Assembly (NCBI RefSeq): GCF_900106555.1
Contig: NZ_FNOE01000001.1
Location: forward strand, 238,320-302,319
Source: Nitrosomonas oligotropha
Lineage (GTDB): Bacteria; Pseudomonadota; Gammaproteobacteria; Burkholderiales; Nitrosomonadaceae
Direction of reading: 5' to 3'
DNA: 64,000 nt
The notes under the pieces were generated by a model. It did no database searches and was not told the origin of the DNA. It was given only the letters and a program-made list of their open reading frames with translations. Positions 27,282-36,680 of the stretch are shown here, one piece after another. The position numbers were made by a program, and so were the translations under genes. Within the stretch, counting starts at the first letter, position 1; the number at the start of each line of letters is the position of its first letter.

Positions 27282-28256
27282 ATGATTTCAGAAGAGTTTG
27301 AGTGCACGAAAAAGATTGAAGGTATCTTATTACCAGCGGTTAGTACGAATAAGAAAAGTTTTTATGGTGAAAAGAATCATGCGAGATTTGTGCATTACAC
27401 ATCGTCAGAATCTGCGCTAAAAATCATTAATACCAAGCAGTTATGGATGCGTAACACAATGTGCATGTCAGATTTCCGAGAAGTAAATCATGGATTTGAG
27501 TTGCTGAATTCTTTTTTTCTAGAACAATCTAATCAGGATAAATTCTCAGAGGCACTAAATTCCTGTTCCCCAGGCATAGCCGAAAAGGTTTTTAAAGATT
27601 TTAATCAATGGCTTCCAAATATTCGAATGGAAACATATATCGCATCAGTATCTGAACATGATGACAAAGAGGATGATCATGGTAGATTATCGATGTGGAG
27701 GGCATTTGGAGGAAGCTCAACGCGCGTAGCCATTGTTTTTAAGGTTCCAAATAATATTGGTTTACCTGATGACTTAGTAATTGGTTTTAATCCGGTATCC
27801 TATCTTGAGAAAGAAGAGTTACATAGCGAAATTAATACTGTTATTGAAAGAATCGAAGAGAATCAAGTTTTCTTAAGATCAATTGATCCTGATATGTTGA
27901 TCGATCATATATTCACAATGCTTTTGGTTAATGTGACATGTCTGAAGCATCACGGGTTTCAAGAAGAGCGGGAATGGAGAATTTTTTATTACCCAAAACT
28001 ATGGTCATCAATGCTTATAGAACAAGAAGTTGTGGTGGTTGGTAGTGTTCCGCAAATTGTTCACAAACTACCTTTAAACAAAAAAATGATTGGTATCGAG
28101 GAAATGGATTTCTGTAATATTTTTGATCGTCTTATTATCGGCCCCTCTGAGTATCCTTTAGTTCAATTCAATGCATTTGTGTATGCGCTCCAAGAAATTG
28201 GAATACATGATGCACAAGACCGTGTTGTTATTTCAGGCATCCCAATTCGAGCCTAA
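27282..28256 (+). CDS. DUF2971 domain protein
   Basis: 324 aa soluble protein. The DUF2971 pattern is clear: FVHYTSSESALKIINTKQLW at about 36-55, MSDFREVNHG, then SMWRAFGG near 135-142, and EEREWRIFYYP at about 227-237. Members are scattered, often near mobile or defence genes, and their biochemical role is not known. Codon usage is AT-rich compared with neighbours, which points to acquisition by transfer. It stands between a HEPN/MNT pair and a DNA glycosylase and is convergent with the latter. Confidence 0.82.
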   Translation: MISEEFECTKKIEGILLPAVSTNKKSFYGEKNHARFVHYTSSESALKIINTKQLWMRNTMCMSDFREVNHGFELLNSFFLEQSNQDKFSEALNSCSPGIAEKVFKDFNQWLPNIRMETYIASVSEHDDKEDDHGRLSMWRAFGGSSTRVAIVFKVPNNIGLPDDLVIGFNPVSYLEKEELHSEINTVIERIEENQVFLRSIDPDMLIDHIFTMLLVNVTCLKHHGFQEEREWRIFYYPKLWSSMLIEQEVVVVGSVPQIVHKLPLNKKMIGIEEMDFCNIFDRLIIGPSEYPLVQFNAFVYALQEIGIHDAQDRVVISGIPIRA

Positions 28257-28276
28257 TTTTTTAGATGTCGAGCTGC

Positions 28277-28894
28277 TTAATACGCCACCGGCAGCGGATC
28301 CAGGCTGCGCCATAAGTACCATGTGGCGACCGAGCGCCACGGCTGCCAAGGTTTAGCCAGTTCGAGCATAATTTTTTTATCGACCGGTTGTTTATCAAGA
28401 TAGTGCAGGCTCATGGCGCGTTGCAGGCCGATGTCGTCGAGCGGCAGCACATCGGGGCGATGCAGGTGGAAAATCAGGAACATTTCCGCCGTCCAGCGGC
28501 CGATGCCTTTGACTTGGATGAGTTGCTTGATGACGGCTTCGTCATTCATTTCCCCCCACGCGGTTTCGCTCAGATCCCCTTCGCGGAAGTGCCGCGATAA
28601 ATCTTGCAGGTAGGTGATTTTTCTCGCGGACAAGCCGCATGTTCTCAATAAATCCTGTTCGGCCGCCGCGATGGTATGCGGTGTGATATCCGGGATCGCG
28701 CCGATCACTTTTTGCCAGACGCTTTCGGCGGCTTTGACGGAGATTTGTTGCCCGACGATCGAGCGCGCCAGCGTCGTGAATGCGCAGCCGCGCGAGACCA
28801 ATGTGGCATCGGGAAACTGCCCGATCAATTGGTGCATGACGGGATCGCATGCCGCCAATTCTTGTGTGGCTTGTATCCAGTATCCGGGTGTCAT
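28277..28894 (-). CDS. DNA-3-methyladenine glycosylase II (AlkA-like)
   Basis: 205 aa HhH-GPD glycosylase. The helix-hairpin-helix is VKGIGRWTAEMF at about 128-139 and the catalytic aspartate is in LPLDDIGLQRA at 153-154. SIVGQQISVKAAESVW near 45-60 is also typical. It removes alkylated purines from DNA. It lacks the N-terminal extension of E. coli AlkA (282 aa) and the Ada domain, like many short bacterial forms. Monocistronic by appearance. Confidence 0.9.
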   Translation of the reverse strand: MTPGYWIQATQELAACDPVMHQLIGQFPDATLVSRGCAFTTLARSIVGQQISVKAAESVWQKVIGAIPDITPHTIAAAEQDLLRTCGLSARKITYLQDLSRHFREGDLSETAWGEMNDEAVIKQLIQVKGIGRWTAEMFLIFHLHRPDVLPLDDIGLQRAMSLHYLDKQPVDKKIMLELAKPWQPWRSVATWYLWRSLDPLPVAY

Positions 28895-29110
28895 TTGAGT
28901 GCTGAAGTGGGAAAGTTAAGCCGTGCAGTGTGCAACTTTTTGCCTGCATAAACAAGCTTGCTTGCGGCCAATTTTGCAGCGAAATTGACAGTTCACATCC
29001 AATCTTTCTTCTATCTATCTTATTTATTTGAACATTTTGCTGCCCATTTGATGGCAATCCGCATCACGTTTAAGTCTTTGTCATATAACTATAAAAACCC
29101 AATTACTTGC

Positions 29111-29139
29111 TTGACTAACAGGGATTTTTTGATTAAAGT
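29111..29139 (+). promoter_or_regulatory. Sigma-70 promoter of the dcw cluster (Pmra)
   Basis: TTGACT at 29111-29116 and TAAAGT at 29134-29139 with a 17-bp spacer, both close to consensus, about 75 bp upstream of mraZ. The predicted start of transcription falls within the MraZ boxes. Confidence 0.7.
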
Positions 29140-29163
29140 GGGAAGTGGTGGGAAAATGTGGGA
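29139..29163 (+). promoter_or_regulatory. MraZ operator: three TGGGA direct repeats
   Basis: TGGGA occurs at 29139-29143, 29149-29153 and 29159-29163, exactly 10 bp apart, the arrangement bound by MraZ upstream of its own operon in proteobacteria. They overlap the -10 element and the predicted transcription start, so MraZ binding would repress mra transcription. Confidence 0.82.
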
Positions 29164-29210
29164 AAATTTGGTGAGCCTCGATGGATTTTCCCTTAATTTG
29201 AGGAGACAGC

Positions 29211-29657
29211 ATGTTTCGTGGCGTCACGCAACTTAGTCTTGATGCAAAAGGTAGGCTTGCGATACCCGCAAGATACCGTAGCGAGCTGATGTCTACCTGC
29301 TCAGGGCATTTGATCGTCACTGTCGATCCTTCAAAGTGTTTATTGATTTATCCTCAGCCAGCCTGGGAACCGATAGAACAAAAGCTCAATAATCTTTCTA
29401 GTTTTGATTCGAAGACCCGCAATTTGCAGCGGCTGCTGGTGGGTAATGCCAGTGACGTCGAGATGGATGCTGCTGGCCGCATTTTGCTGCCGCCGCCGCT
29501 GCGCCTTTTTGCCGGATTATCCAAGGATGTGGTTTTGGTTGGCCAGGGGGCTAAGTTTGAATTGTGGGATGAAGTGCAATGGAATTTACAAATTGAAGAT
29601 GCGCTGGCTTTCAAGGATGGCGATATGCCGCCTGAGCTGGATGGCTTCTCGCTGTAA
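29211..29657 (+). CDS. mraZ: Transcriptional regulator MraZ
   Basis: 148 aa, two SpoVT/AbrB-like halves each with the conserved pattern: LDAKGRLAIPARYR at 10-23 and MDAAGRILLPPPLR at about 85-98. MraZ forms a ring-shaped oligomer and binds TGGGA-type repeats to repress the division and cell-wall cluster. The ATG is preceded by GAGGAGA. First gene of the dcw cluster; the operator is directly upstream. Confidence 0.95.
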   Translation: MFRGVTQLSLDAKGRLAIPARYRSELMSTCSGHLIVTVDPSKCLLIYPQPAWEPIEQKLNNLSSFDSKTRNLQRLLVGNASDVEMDAAGRILLPPPLRLFAGLSKDVVLVGQGAKFELWDEVQWNLQIEDALAFKDGDMPPELDGFSL

Positions 29658-29678
29658 TTAAAGCGGTAGCAGCGATTC

Positions 29679-30623
29679 ATGCACATTTCGGTGTTGTTGC
29701 ACGAAGCGGTCGATGCATTGGCTATCAAACCGGAAGGTGTGTATGTGGATGCAACGTTTGGACGTGGTGGCCATAGCCGTTTGATTTTGTCTCGATTGGG
29801 TGAGCAAGGCCGGTTAATCGCCTTGGATAGAGATCCGGATGCGGTGCTGTCGGGCCAAGCGATTGTGGATAAACGGTTTTGCATCCGGCATGGCAGCTTC
29901 TCGCATATGCGGCGCATATTGCAGCAGCTGGACGTTGCCAAGGTTGACGGGATTTTGCTGGATTTGGGTGTGTCGTCGCCGCAGCTGGAGGAAATTTCGC
30001 GCGGTTTCAGCTTCCGCGCCGATGGACCGCTCGATATGCGCATGGATACAACGAAGGGCCAAACGGCGGCGGAGTGGCTGGCGACAGTCGCAGAAGATCA
30101 ACTGGGATGGGTGATCAAGGAATATGGCGAAGAACGGTTTGCTCGGCAGATTGCAAGAGCGATTATTGTGGCAAGAACGCGGCAGCCTATTGTTACCACA
30201 TCACAACTTGCCGAGATTGTCGCAACGGTTTTGCGTTCGCGGCAGCGCCAGCGGGAAATTGTCCGGCATCCGGCGACGCGCACTTTTCAGGCGATACGGA
30301 TCTATCTCAACCAGGAGCTTGAGGAATTGTCGCTCGTTTTGCCGCAGTGTGTGGAGTTGCTGAATCCGGGCGGAAGGTTGGTGGTGATCAGTTTTCACTC
30401 TTTGGAGGATCGCATGGCCAAACTATTTATGCGCAAGGCTGCCAGCATGGACGAACTGCCTCGCGGCATCCCGCTGCAAGAAAAGGATTTGCTGCGGTTC
30501 AGCAATCAAACGTTGCGCGTGATCGGCCGGGCAGTGCGTGCGGGAGAGCAGGAAGTAACGGAAAATGTGCGCGCCAGGAGTGCGGTGATGCGTGTGGCTG
30601 AAAGAGTAACCATAAACGGGTAA
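29679..30623 (+). CDS. rsmH: 16S rRNA (cytosine-1402-N4) methyltransferase RsmH
   Basis: 314 aa. RsmH methylates N4 of C1402 in 16S rRNA using SAM. Seen: HISVLLHEAVDAL at 2-14, the SAM site DATFGRGGHSRLIL at about 24-37, DGILLDLGVSSPQL, and the late LVVISFHSLEDRMAK. It is the second gene in the cluster, 21 bp after mraZ, the standard position. Confidence 0.96.
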   Translation: MHISVLLHEAVDALAIKPEGVYVDATFGRGGHSRLILSRLGEQGRLIALDRDPDAVLSGQAIVDKRFCIRHGSFSHMRRILQQLDVAKVDGILLDLGVSSPQLEEISRGFSFRADGPLDMRMDTTKGQTAAEWLATVAEDQLGWVIKEYGEERFARQIARAIIVARTRQPIVTTSQLAEIVATVLRSRQRQREIVRHPATRTFQAIRIYLNQELEELSLVLPQCVELLNPGGRLVVISFHSLEDRMAKLFMRKAASMDELPRGIPLQEKDLLRFSNQTLRVIGRAVRAGEQEVTENVRARSAVMRVAERVTING

Positions 30624-30627
30624 CAGA

Positions 30628-30930
30628 ATGTTCAAACTGAACATTTTTCTAGTTTTTATATTGATCGCGAGCGCGCTGGGCGTGGTGACCTCGCAGCACA
30701 TGGTGCGCAAACTGTTTATGGCGCTGGAAAATGAAAAAGGAATCGAGCGCAAGCTGGATGTGGAATGGGGAAGATTGCAACTGGAACAAAGCACATTAAT
30801 CATGCACGGGCGGATCGAGCAGATTGCCAAAGACCGGTTGAATATGACCGTGCCCGCTGCTTCCAGCATACAAATTGTATCCATTAACGATGCAGAAAAA
30901 CGCTTGAACACGGAAGGGTTAAAACCATGA
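30628..30930 (+). CDS. ftsL: Cell division protein FtsL
   Basis: 100 aa bitopic membrane protein: short cytoplasmic start, one membrane helix at about 4-22, then a coiled-coil periplasmic part with KRLDVEWGRLQLEQ-like heptads (ERKLDVEWGRLQLEQSTL) and IEQIAKDRLNM. FtsL joins FtsB and FtsQ to activate FtsWI. It is 4 bp after rsmH and overlaps ftsI by ATGA. Confidence 0.92.
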   Translation: MFKLNIFLVFILIASALGVVTSQHMVRKLFMALENEKGIERKLDVEWGRLQLEQSTLIMHGRIEQIAKDRLNMTVPAASSIQIVSINDAEKRLNTEGLKP

Positions 30931-32651
30931 TCAAACCCGAAGTACGGCAAATCAAACTATCAGCGTGGCGCTCACGGCTGCTGTTTGGTTTCCTGGCGCT
31001 CGGTTTGATTGGTTTAGCGGGACGCGCGGCTTACTTGCAGGGAATGAATCATGATTTTCTGCAGGAAAAAGGAGAGTCGCGCTATAGCCGCATAGTGGAA
31101 ATGAACGCCGATCGCGGCATGATTACCGACCGCAATGGCCATATTCTGGCGATCAGTTCGCCGGTCGCCTCTGTTTACGCCGATCCGAAAGTGATCGATA
31201 TCAAGCCGGAGCAATTGAAGCAACTGGCCGGTTTGCTCGAGATGGACAGTACCGAGATCAATGCCCGCATCAGTCGGGAAAACAGCCGGTTTGTTTATTT
31301 GAAACGGCAAGTAGTACCGGATATCGCCGAAAAGATCATGAAATTGAAGATCAAAGGCATCTATTTCGCCAGCGAATCGAAACGCTACTATCCCGAAAGC
31401 GAGTTTGCCGCGCATGTGCTCGGTTTTACCGATATCAACGATGAAGGCCAGGAAGGCGTGGAGCGTGGCTGGCAGGATAAGCTCGCGGGCGAGCTGGGAC
31501 GGCGCCGTGTGCTTAAAGATAACAAAGGACAGATCATCGAGGATGTGGAAAACATCCGTGCGCCCAAGCCGGGCGAAGATCTGGTGTTGTCGATCGATAG
31601 GAGAATTCAGTATCGCGCCCACGCGGAATTAAAAGAAGCAGTGCTGGCCAATAACGCCAAAGCGGGCAGCATCGTTGTGCTGGATGCGCAAACCGGTGAG
31701 ATTCTGGCCTTGACCAATTTACCGGCGTACAACCCGAACCGGCGATCATCGATTACCAATGAACGGTTACGTAACCGGGCGCTGATCGATACGTTCGAGC
31801 CGGGTTCGACGTTAAAGCCGTTTACCGTAGCGATTGCGATGGAGATCGGCAAAGTCAACGCCAATACGGTGCTGCAAACCGCGCCGGGAATGTGGCAAGT
31901 GGGCAGAAAAACCATTCGCGATGTCAGCAACAAAGGCGAGCTGACGGTTGCGCAAATCATTCAGCAGTCAAGCAACGTCGGAACGGCAAAAATCGCACTG
32001 TCGCTCGAATCGCAAACGATGTGGGAGATGTTTAACCGCTCTGGATTTGGCGCATTGACGAATTCCGGTTTTCCCGGTGAAGCAAGCGGCATTTTGCGGC
32101 CTTACAACAAATGGCGTCCGATCGAACAAGCCACCATGTCGTACGGTCATGGCATATCCACCAGCCTGATGCAATTGGCGCGCGCTTACACGATTTTTGC
32201 CAGCGGCGGCGAATTAAAACCGATCTCGCTCTTGAAACAAAACATGCCGGTCATGGGGCAACGCGTCATTTCGCGCGATACCGCGCAGGCGATGAATCGC
32301 ATGCTGGAAATGGCGACCAAGCCCGGTGGCACGGCGCCGCTGGCGCAGATTAGCGGGTATCGCGTGGCCGGTAAAACGGGGACGGCGCATAAACTGATCG
32401 ATGGTCAATATGCCAATAAGCGCTATATCTCCACGTTTGTCGGCTATGCGCCAGCATCGAATCCGCGCCTGATCATCGCCGTGATGATTGATGAGCCTTC
32501 CGCCGGAAAATATTTCGGCGGAGCCGTAGCAGCACCGGTTTTCAGTAAAGTCATGTCCGGCGCTTTACGCATTCTGAATATTCCGCCCGATGCGCCGGCC
32601 AATAATGTCGTTACCTTTACCGCAACCCCAGAAATGGGTGACGAAGGATGA
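30927..32651 (+). CDS. ftsI: Peptidoglycan D,D-transpeptidase FtsI (PBP3)
   Basis: 574 aa. Septal transpeptidase that cross-links peptidoglycan at the division site with FtsW. One membrane helix at about 17-35, a pedestal domain, and the transpeptidase domain with the catalytic Ser294 in STLK (294-297), SSN at 348-350 and KTG at 483-485. The frame overlaps ftsL and murE by 4 bp each (ATGA). Length and motifs are those of a normal PBP3. Confidence 0.96.
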   Translation: MIKPEVRQIKLSAWRSRLLFGFLALGLIGLAGRAAYLQGMNHDFLQEKGESRYSRIVEMNADRGMITDRNGHILAISSPVASVYADPKVIDIKPEQLKQLAGLLEMDSTEINARISRENSRFVYLKRQVVPDIAEKIMKLKIKGIYFASESKRYYPESEFAAHVLGFTDINDEGQEGVERGWQDKLAGELGRRRVLKDNKGQIIEDVENIRAPKPGEDLVLSIDRRIQYRAHAELKEAVLANNAKAGSIVVLDAQTGEILALTNLPAYNPNRRSSITNERLRNRALIDTFEPGSTLKPFTVAIAMEIGKVNANTVLQTAPGMWQVGRKTIRDVSNKGELTVAQIIQQSSNVGTAKIALSLESQTMWEMFNRSGFGALTNSGFPGEASGILRPYNKWRPIEQATMSYGHGISTSLMQLARAYTIFASGGELKPISLLKQNMPVMGQRVISRDTAQAMNRMLEMATKPGGTAPLAQISGYRVAGKTGTAHKLIDGQYANKRYISTFVGYAPASNPRLIIAVMIDEPSAGKYFGGAVAAPVFSKVMSGALRILNIPPDAPANNVVTFTATPEMGDEG

Positions 32652-34204
32652 CTGCGATGACGATCAAGAAAAAAACATCTCAGTTATTTGATTATCATCG
32701 GTTGGATGAGCTGGGTGTTCCGGTTAAAAACCTGGTCACGGATAGCCGCCAGATAAAGCCCGGCGATACATTCCTGGCCTATGCAGGTGATATCACCGAT
32801 GGGCGAAAATTTATTCCGCAAGCCATTGCTGCGGGCGCCAATGCGGTTCTGTGGGATCCGCAGAATTTCACGTGGAACCACGAATGGCGGATTCCAGCAC
32901 TGGCCATCGATGAACTGAAGGCTAAAGCGGGACTGATTGCCAGCTATGTTTATGATCAGCCATCGGAGAAATTATGGATGGTCGGGATTACCGGTACCAA
33001 CGGCAAAACATCGTGCAGTCACTGGTATGCGCAAGCGATGACGAGTCTGGGCAAAAAGACAGCCATTCTGGGAACGCTGGGAAATGGTTTTTGCGGCGCG
33101 TTGGAAGCGGCGGGGAATACAACGCCCGATGCCGCGGTGCTGCAACGTTCGCTGGCACGATTTGTTGATCAGGATGCGCATGGCGTTGCGATGGAAGTAT
33201 CCTCGCACGGCCTGGTGCAGGGGCGGGTTAGCGGCACCACATTCGCGATTGCCGTGCTGACCAATGTGTCGCGCGACCATCTGGATTATCACTTGGATAT
33301 GGATGCTTACGCCGCAGCCAAGGCGCGCCTGTTTTTCTGGCCAGGATTGCGGTATGCGGTTGTCAACATGGACGATGTGCTGGGTGTCGAGCTATCGCGG
33401 CAGCTCGCTAACAAACCCATCACCTTCATCGGCTATGGATTTCACTATCCGGAAGAACGCTATGCAAGGCAATTTAAAATGGTCTATGGATCCAATTTAA
33501 AAGTTGATCTTCATGGTCTGGAGTTTGATATTGAATTTGAGGATAATCGCGAACATTTGAGAATTGGTTTGCTGGGTAAATTTAATGCATCAAACTTGCT
33601 GGCTGTCGTGGCGGCTATGCTGGCAAGCGGAATTCGATTGCCGGACGCGGTCCGGGCGCTTCACAGTGTGCAATCCATTCCGGGCCGGATGGAAAAATAC
33701 GAAGGGATTGACCAGCCGATTGTGATCGTCGATTACGCCCATACCCCCGATGCGTTGGAGAAAGTGCTGTGCACGTCACGCGAGCTTTTGCGCAGTGCAC
33801 AATCGAAGAAACGGACATCCGGACGGAATGCGCGGCTGTTTTGCGTTATTGGTTGCGGCGGCGACCGGGATGTCGGCAAGCGCGCGATGGTGGGTGAAGT
33901 TGCTACGCGATTGGCGGATGAAGTCATTTTTACCAGCGATAATCCGCGTTCGGAAGATCCTTTGAGCATTATTAAAGATATTACAGCAGGCGCGGGTGCA
34001 GACAATTACCAGATTGAGAGCGACCGGGCGCTGGCTATATATCAGGCCATCGCCAATGCGCAGCACAACGACATCGTGCTGATTGCGGGCAAAGGTCATG
34101 AAAAGTATCAGGAAATAAAAGGCCAGAAAATTCCTTTCAGTGATGCCGACATTGTGCAGCAGGTGCTGAAAGATTTGGCCAGGAAAGTGCGGGTGCAATC
34201 ATGA
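32648..34204 (+). CDS. murE: UDP-MurNAc-L-Ala-D-Glu:meso-DAP ligase MurE
   Basis: 518 aa Mur ligase that adds meso-diaminopimelate to the peptide stem. ATP site GITGTNGKTS at 113-122; the carbamylated Lys lies in the KARLFFW segment; DNPRSEDP at about 436-443 is the DAP-specific signature, so the wall is DAP-type. The start at 32648 overlaps ftsI; a second ATG at 32657 is possible. It overlaps murF by 4 bp. Confidence 0.96.
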   Translation: MTAMTIKKKTSQLFDYHRLDELGVPVKNLVTDSRQIKPGDTFLAYAGDITDGRKFIPQAIAAGANAVLWDPQNFTWNHEWRIPALAIDELKAKAGLIASYVYDQPSEKLWMVGITGTNGKTSCSHWYAQAMTSLGKKTAILGTLGNGFCGALEAAGNTTPDAAVLQRSLARFVDQDAHGVAMEVSSHGLVQGRVSGTTFAIAVLTNVSRDHLDYHLDMDAYAAAKARLFFWPGLRYAVVNMDDVLGVELSRQLANKPITFIGYGFHYPEERYARQFKMVYGSNLKVDLHGLEFDIEFEDNREHLRIGLLGKFNASNLLAVVAAMLASGIRLPDAVRALHSVQSIPGRMEKYEGIDQPIVIVDYAHTPDALEKVLCTSRELLRSAQSKKRTSGRNARLFCVIGCGGDRDVGKRAMVGEVATRLADEVIFTSDNPRSEDPLSIIKDITAGAGADNYQIESDRALAIYQAIANAQHNDIVLIAGKGHEKYQEIKGQKIPFSDADIVQQVLKDLARKVRVQS

Positions 34205-35604
34205 TGACGATCCGGGAAGCGGCGCAAGTATTGCAGGCCGGATGGAACGGACAAGACGGGCTATTTACCGGGGTGAGCACGGATAGCCGCACGCTCAAGC
34301 CGGGTGATTTATTTGTGGCACTAACCGGCGAGAGATTCGATGGCAGTGAATTTGTTCTGAGCGCTAAGGAAAAAGGCGCCGCCGCCGCGCTGGTTCCGCA
34401 AGCGGCCGGGGAAAACGCTTTATCCGCCGGGATTCCATTGCTGCGCGTGCAAGATACGCGCTTAAGCCTAGGGCAATTGGCCGCGTATTGGCGTAACCGT
34501 TTTACGCTGCCGCTCATCGCTGTGACCGGTAGCAATGGCAAGACTACGGTCAAGGAAATGATCGCCGCGATATTGCGTCAAGCAACCGCAGGCGGTGAAG
34601 TCACAATAAATGCCCCAGCGGAGCGGATTCTCGCCACCGAAGGGAATCTGAATAACGATATCGGTGTGCCGCTGATGTTGCTGCGTTTACGGCAACAGCA
34701 TCGTTATGCAGTGATTGAGATGGGTATGAATCATGTGGGTGAGATTGGTTACCTGACTCAGCTGGCAAAACCGGGTGTTGCCGTCATTACCAATGCCGGT
34801 GCTGCGCATATCGAGGGACTGGGTTCCGTTGAAACGGTCGCACGCGCTAAGGCGGAGATATTTGCCGGATTGGATCAGCAGGGAACGGCTGTAATCAATG
34901 CGGACGATCGCTATGCTGCTTTATGGCGGGAATGCGCTGGTGCGCGCAAGATTGTCGATTTTGGTTTGCGCGAAAAAGCAGCTGTGAGTGCCGAGTATCA
35001 AGCAGACCGGTTGAGCAACAGAATTCAGTTGAAATTGCCGGATGGCATTGTGGAAGTTAAGTTACAGGCGCCCGGGGTGCATAACGTCTATAACGCTTTG
35101 GCAGCGGCGGCAGCGGTTATCGCAGCGGGTATCGGGAAAGCATCGATTGCCGCTGGACTCGAATCGTTTCAAGGCGTGAAGGGACGATTGCAGAAAAAAT
35201 CCGGTTTGCACCATGCGCAGCTGATTGATGATACCTACAACGCCAATCCGGAATCCGTGCGCGCCGCTCTTGCAGTGCTGGCTGCCACGACGGGGAAAAA
35301 AATACTGGTGCTCGGCGACATGGGCGAATTGGGTAAATCCGCCATTGATCTGCATCGCACGATCGGGCGTGATGCGCGCAATGCCGGACTGGATCAATTA
35401 TTCACGCTGGGCGAGTTAAGCGCTTACGCAGCCGAAGAATTCGGCAAGGGTGCACGGCATTTCAACGATATCGACGAATTGCTGCATGCGACGGAAAGTT
35501 TGCTGGCGGGTGATGTGACGCTGTTGGTGAAAGGGTCGCGCTTTATGCGCATGGAGCGGGTGGTGCGGCAATTGGAACAACCAGTGGAGCCATCATGCTG
35601 CTAA
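34201..35604 (+). CDS. murF: UDP-MurNAc-tripeptide D-Ala-D-Ala ligase MurF
   Basis: 467 aa. Last cytoplasmic peptide ligase, adding D-alanyl-D-alanine. The N-terminal substrate domain has [17 protein letters not shown], the ATP site is [13 protein letters not shown] near 112-124, and [16 protein letters not shown] and [14 protein letters not shown] are family-typical. A stretch with [19 protein letters not shown] is slightly longer than in E. coli. Overlaps murE (4 bp) and mraY (10 bp). Confidence 0.96.
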   Translation: MMTIREAAQVLQAGWNGQDGLFTGVSTDSRTLKPGDLFVALTGERFDGSEFVLSAKEKGAAAALVPQAAGENALSAGIPLLRVQDTRLSLGQLAAYWRNRFTLPLIAVTGSNGKTTVKEMIAAILRQATAGGEVTINAPAERILATEGNLNNDIGVPLMLLRLRQQHRYAVIEMGMNHVGEIGYLTQLAKPGVAVITNAGAAHIEGLGSVETVARAKAEIFAGLDQQGTAVINADDRYAALWRECAGARKIVDFGLREKAAVSAEYQADRLSNRIQLKLPDGIVEVKLQAPGVHNVYNALAAAAAVIAAGIGKASIAAGLESFQGVKGRLQKKSGLHHAQLIDDTYNANPESVRAALAVLAATTGKKILVLGDMGELGKSAIDLHRTIGRDARNAGLDQLFTLGELSAYAAEEFGKGARHFNDIDELLHATESLLAGDVTLLVKGSRFMRMERVVRQLEQPVEPSCC

Positions 35605-36680
35605 CCCTCTCACAATGGCTGGCTCAAGACATTCGCGCTTTCAATGTATTTAGCTATATTACCTTGCGCACCGTGATGGCCACGCTGACTGCATTAGTGA
35701 TTTCCTTCATGATCGGCCCGGTGATGATCCGTAAACTGACGGCTTATAAAATCGGACAATCGGTGCGCGATGATGGTCCGCAAACACATCTTGTCAAAAC
35801 CGGTACGCCGACGATGGGCGGCGCCTTGATTCTGATGGCGATTGTTTTAACCACGCTGCTGTGGGCGGATTTGAGCAACCGCTATATCTGGGTAGTGCTG
35901 GCAACCACGCTGGGATTCGGTGTGATCGGCTGGGTCGATGACTATCGCAAAGTGGTTTACCGCAATCCGAAAGGATTATCCGCACGCGCAAAATTTTTCT
36001 GGCAGTCGCTAATCGCGCTGGCGATTGCGATGTATCTGGCGTCGATCGCGGAAATTCCGGCGCAAACCGACATGATCGTGCCCTTCTTCAAGGAAGTGGC
36101 GATTCCGTTGGGTGTAACAGGTTTTGTCATACTGACTTATTTTGTCATTGTCGGCACCAGCAATGCAGTCAATCTTACCGATGGTTTGGACGGTTTGGCC
36201 ATTATGCCGACCGTCATGATCAGCAGCGCGCTGGCGATTTTTGCCTACGCCGCCGGACACGTGGTATTCGCCAAGTATCTCGGCATTCCTTATATCCCTA
36301 ATGCCGGGGAATTGGCGGTGTTTTGCGGCGCCATGGCCGGTGCCGGGCTTGCCTTTTTGTGGTTTAACGCGTATCCCGCCGAGGTTTTCATGGGTGACGT
36401 CGGCGCCTTGGCGCTGGGCGCGGCATTGGGAATCGTCACCGTCATCGTACGGCAGGAGATTGTGCTGGTGATTATGGGCGGCGTTTTTGTCGTGGAAGCG
36501 CTGTCCGTGATGTTGCAGGTGGCATCATTTAAGCTGCTGGGCAAGCGGGTATTCCGCATGGCGCCATTACATCATCATTTTGAATTAAAAGGCTGGAAAG
36601 AAAATCAGGTGGTGGTCCGGTTTTGGATCATCACCTTTATTTTAGTATTGGTTGGATTATCGACATTAAAATTACGATGA
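35595..36680 (+). CDS. mraY: Phospho-MurNAc-pentapeptide transferase MraY
   Basis: 361 aa, ten membrane helices. MraY moves phospho-MurNAc-pentapeptide to undecaprenyl phosphate to make lipid I. Catalytic signatures: [18 protein letters not shown] at about 57-74, [10 protein letters not shown] near 195-204, and [13 protein letters not shown] near the end. Overlaps murF and shares ATGA with murD. Confidence 0.97.
   Translation: MLLTLSQWLAQDIRAFNVFSYITLRTVMATLTALVISFMIGPVMIRKLTAYKIGQSVRDDGPQTHLVKTGTPTMGGALILMAIVLTTLLWADLSNRYIWVVLATTLGFGVIGWVDDYRKVVYRNPKGLSARAKFFWQSLIALAIAMYLASIAEIPAQTDMIVPFFKEVAIPLGVTGFVILTYFVIVGTSNAVNLTDGLDGLAIMPTVMISSALAIFAYAAGHVVFAKYLGIPYIPNAGELAVFCGAMAGAGLAFLWFNAYPAEVFMGDVGALALGAALGIVTVIVRQEIVLVIMGGVFVVEALSVMLQVASFKLLGKRVFRMAPLHHHFELKGWKENQVVVRFWIITFILVLVGLSTLKLR

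Larger units (their letters stand above)
28895..29210. other. Intergenic region carrying the dcw promoter
   Basis: 316 bp between the AlkA-like gene and mraZ. The last 100 bp hold the mra promoter and the MraZ boxes; I see no gene or clear structure in the first 200 bp. Confidence 0.6.

Noticed and set aside
29354..30043. Long minus-strand frame across mraZ and rsmH
   Set aside because: Fully opposite two certain genes and without recognisable domain.
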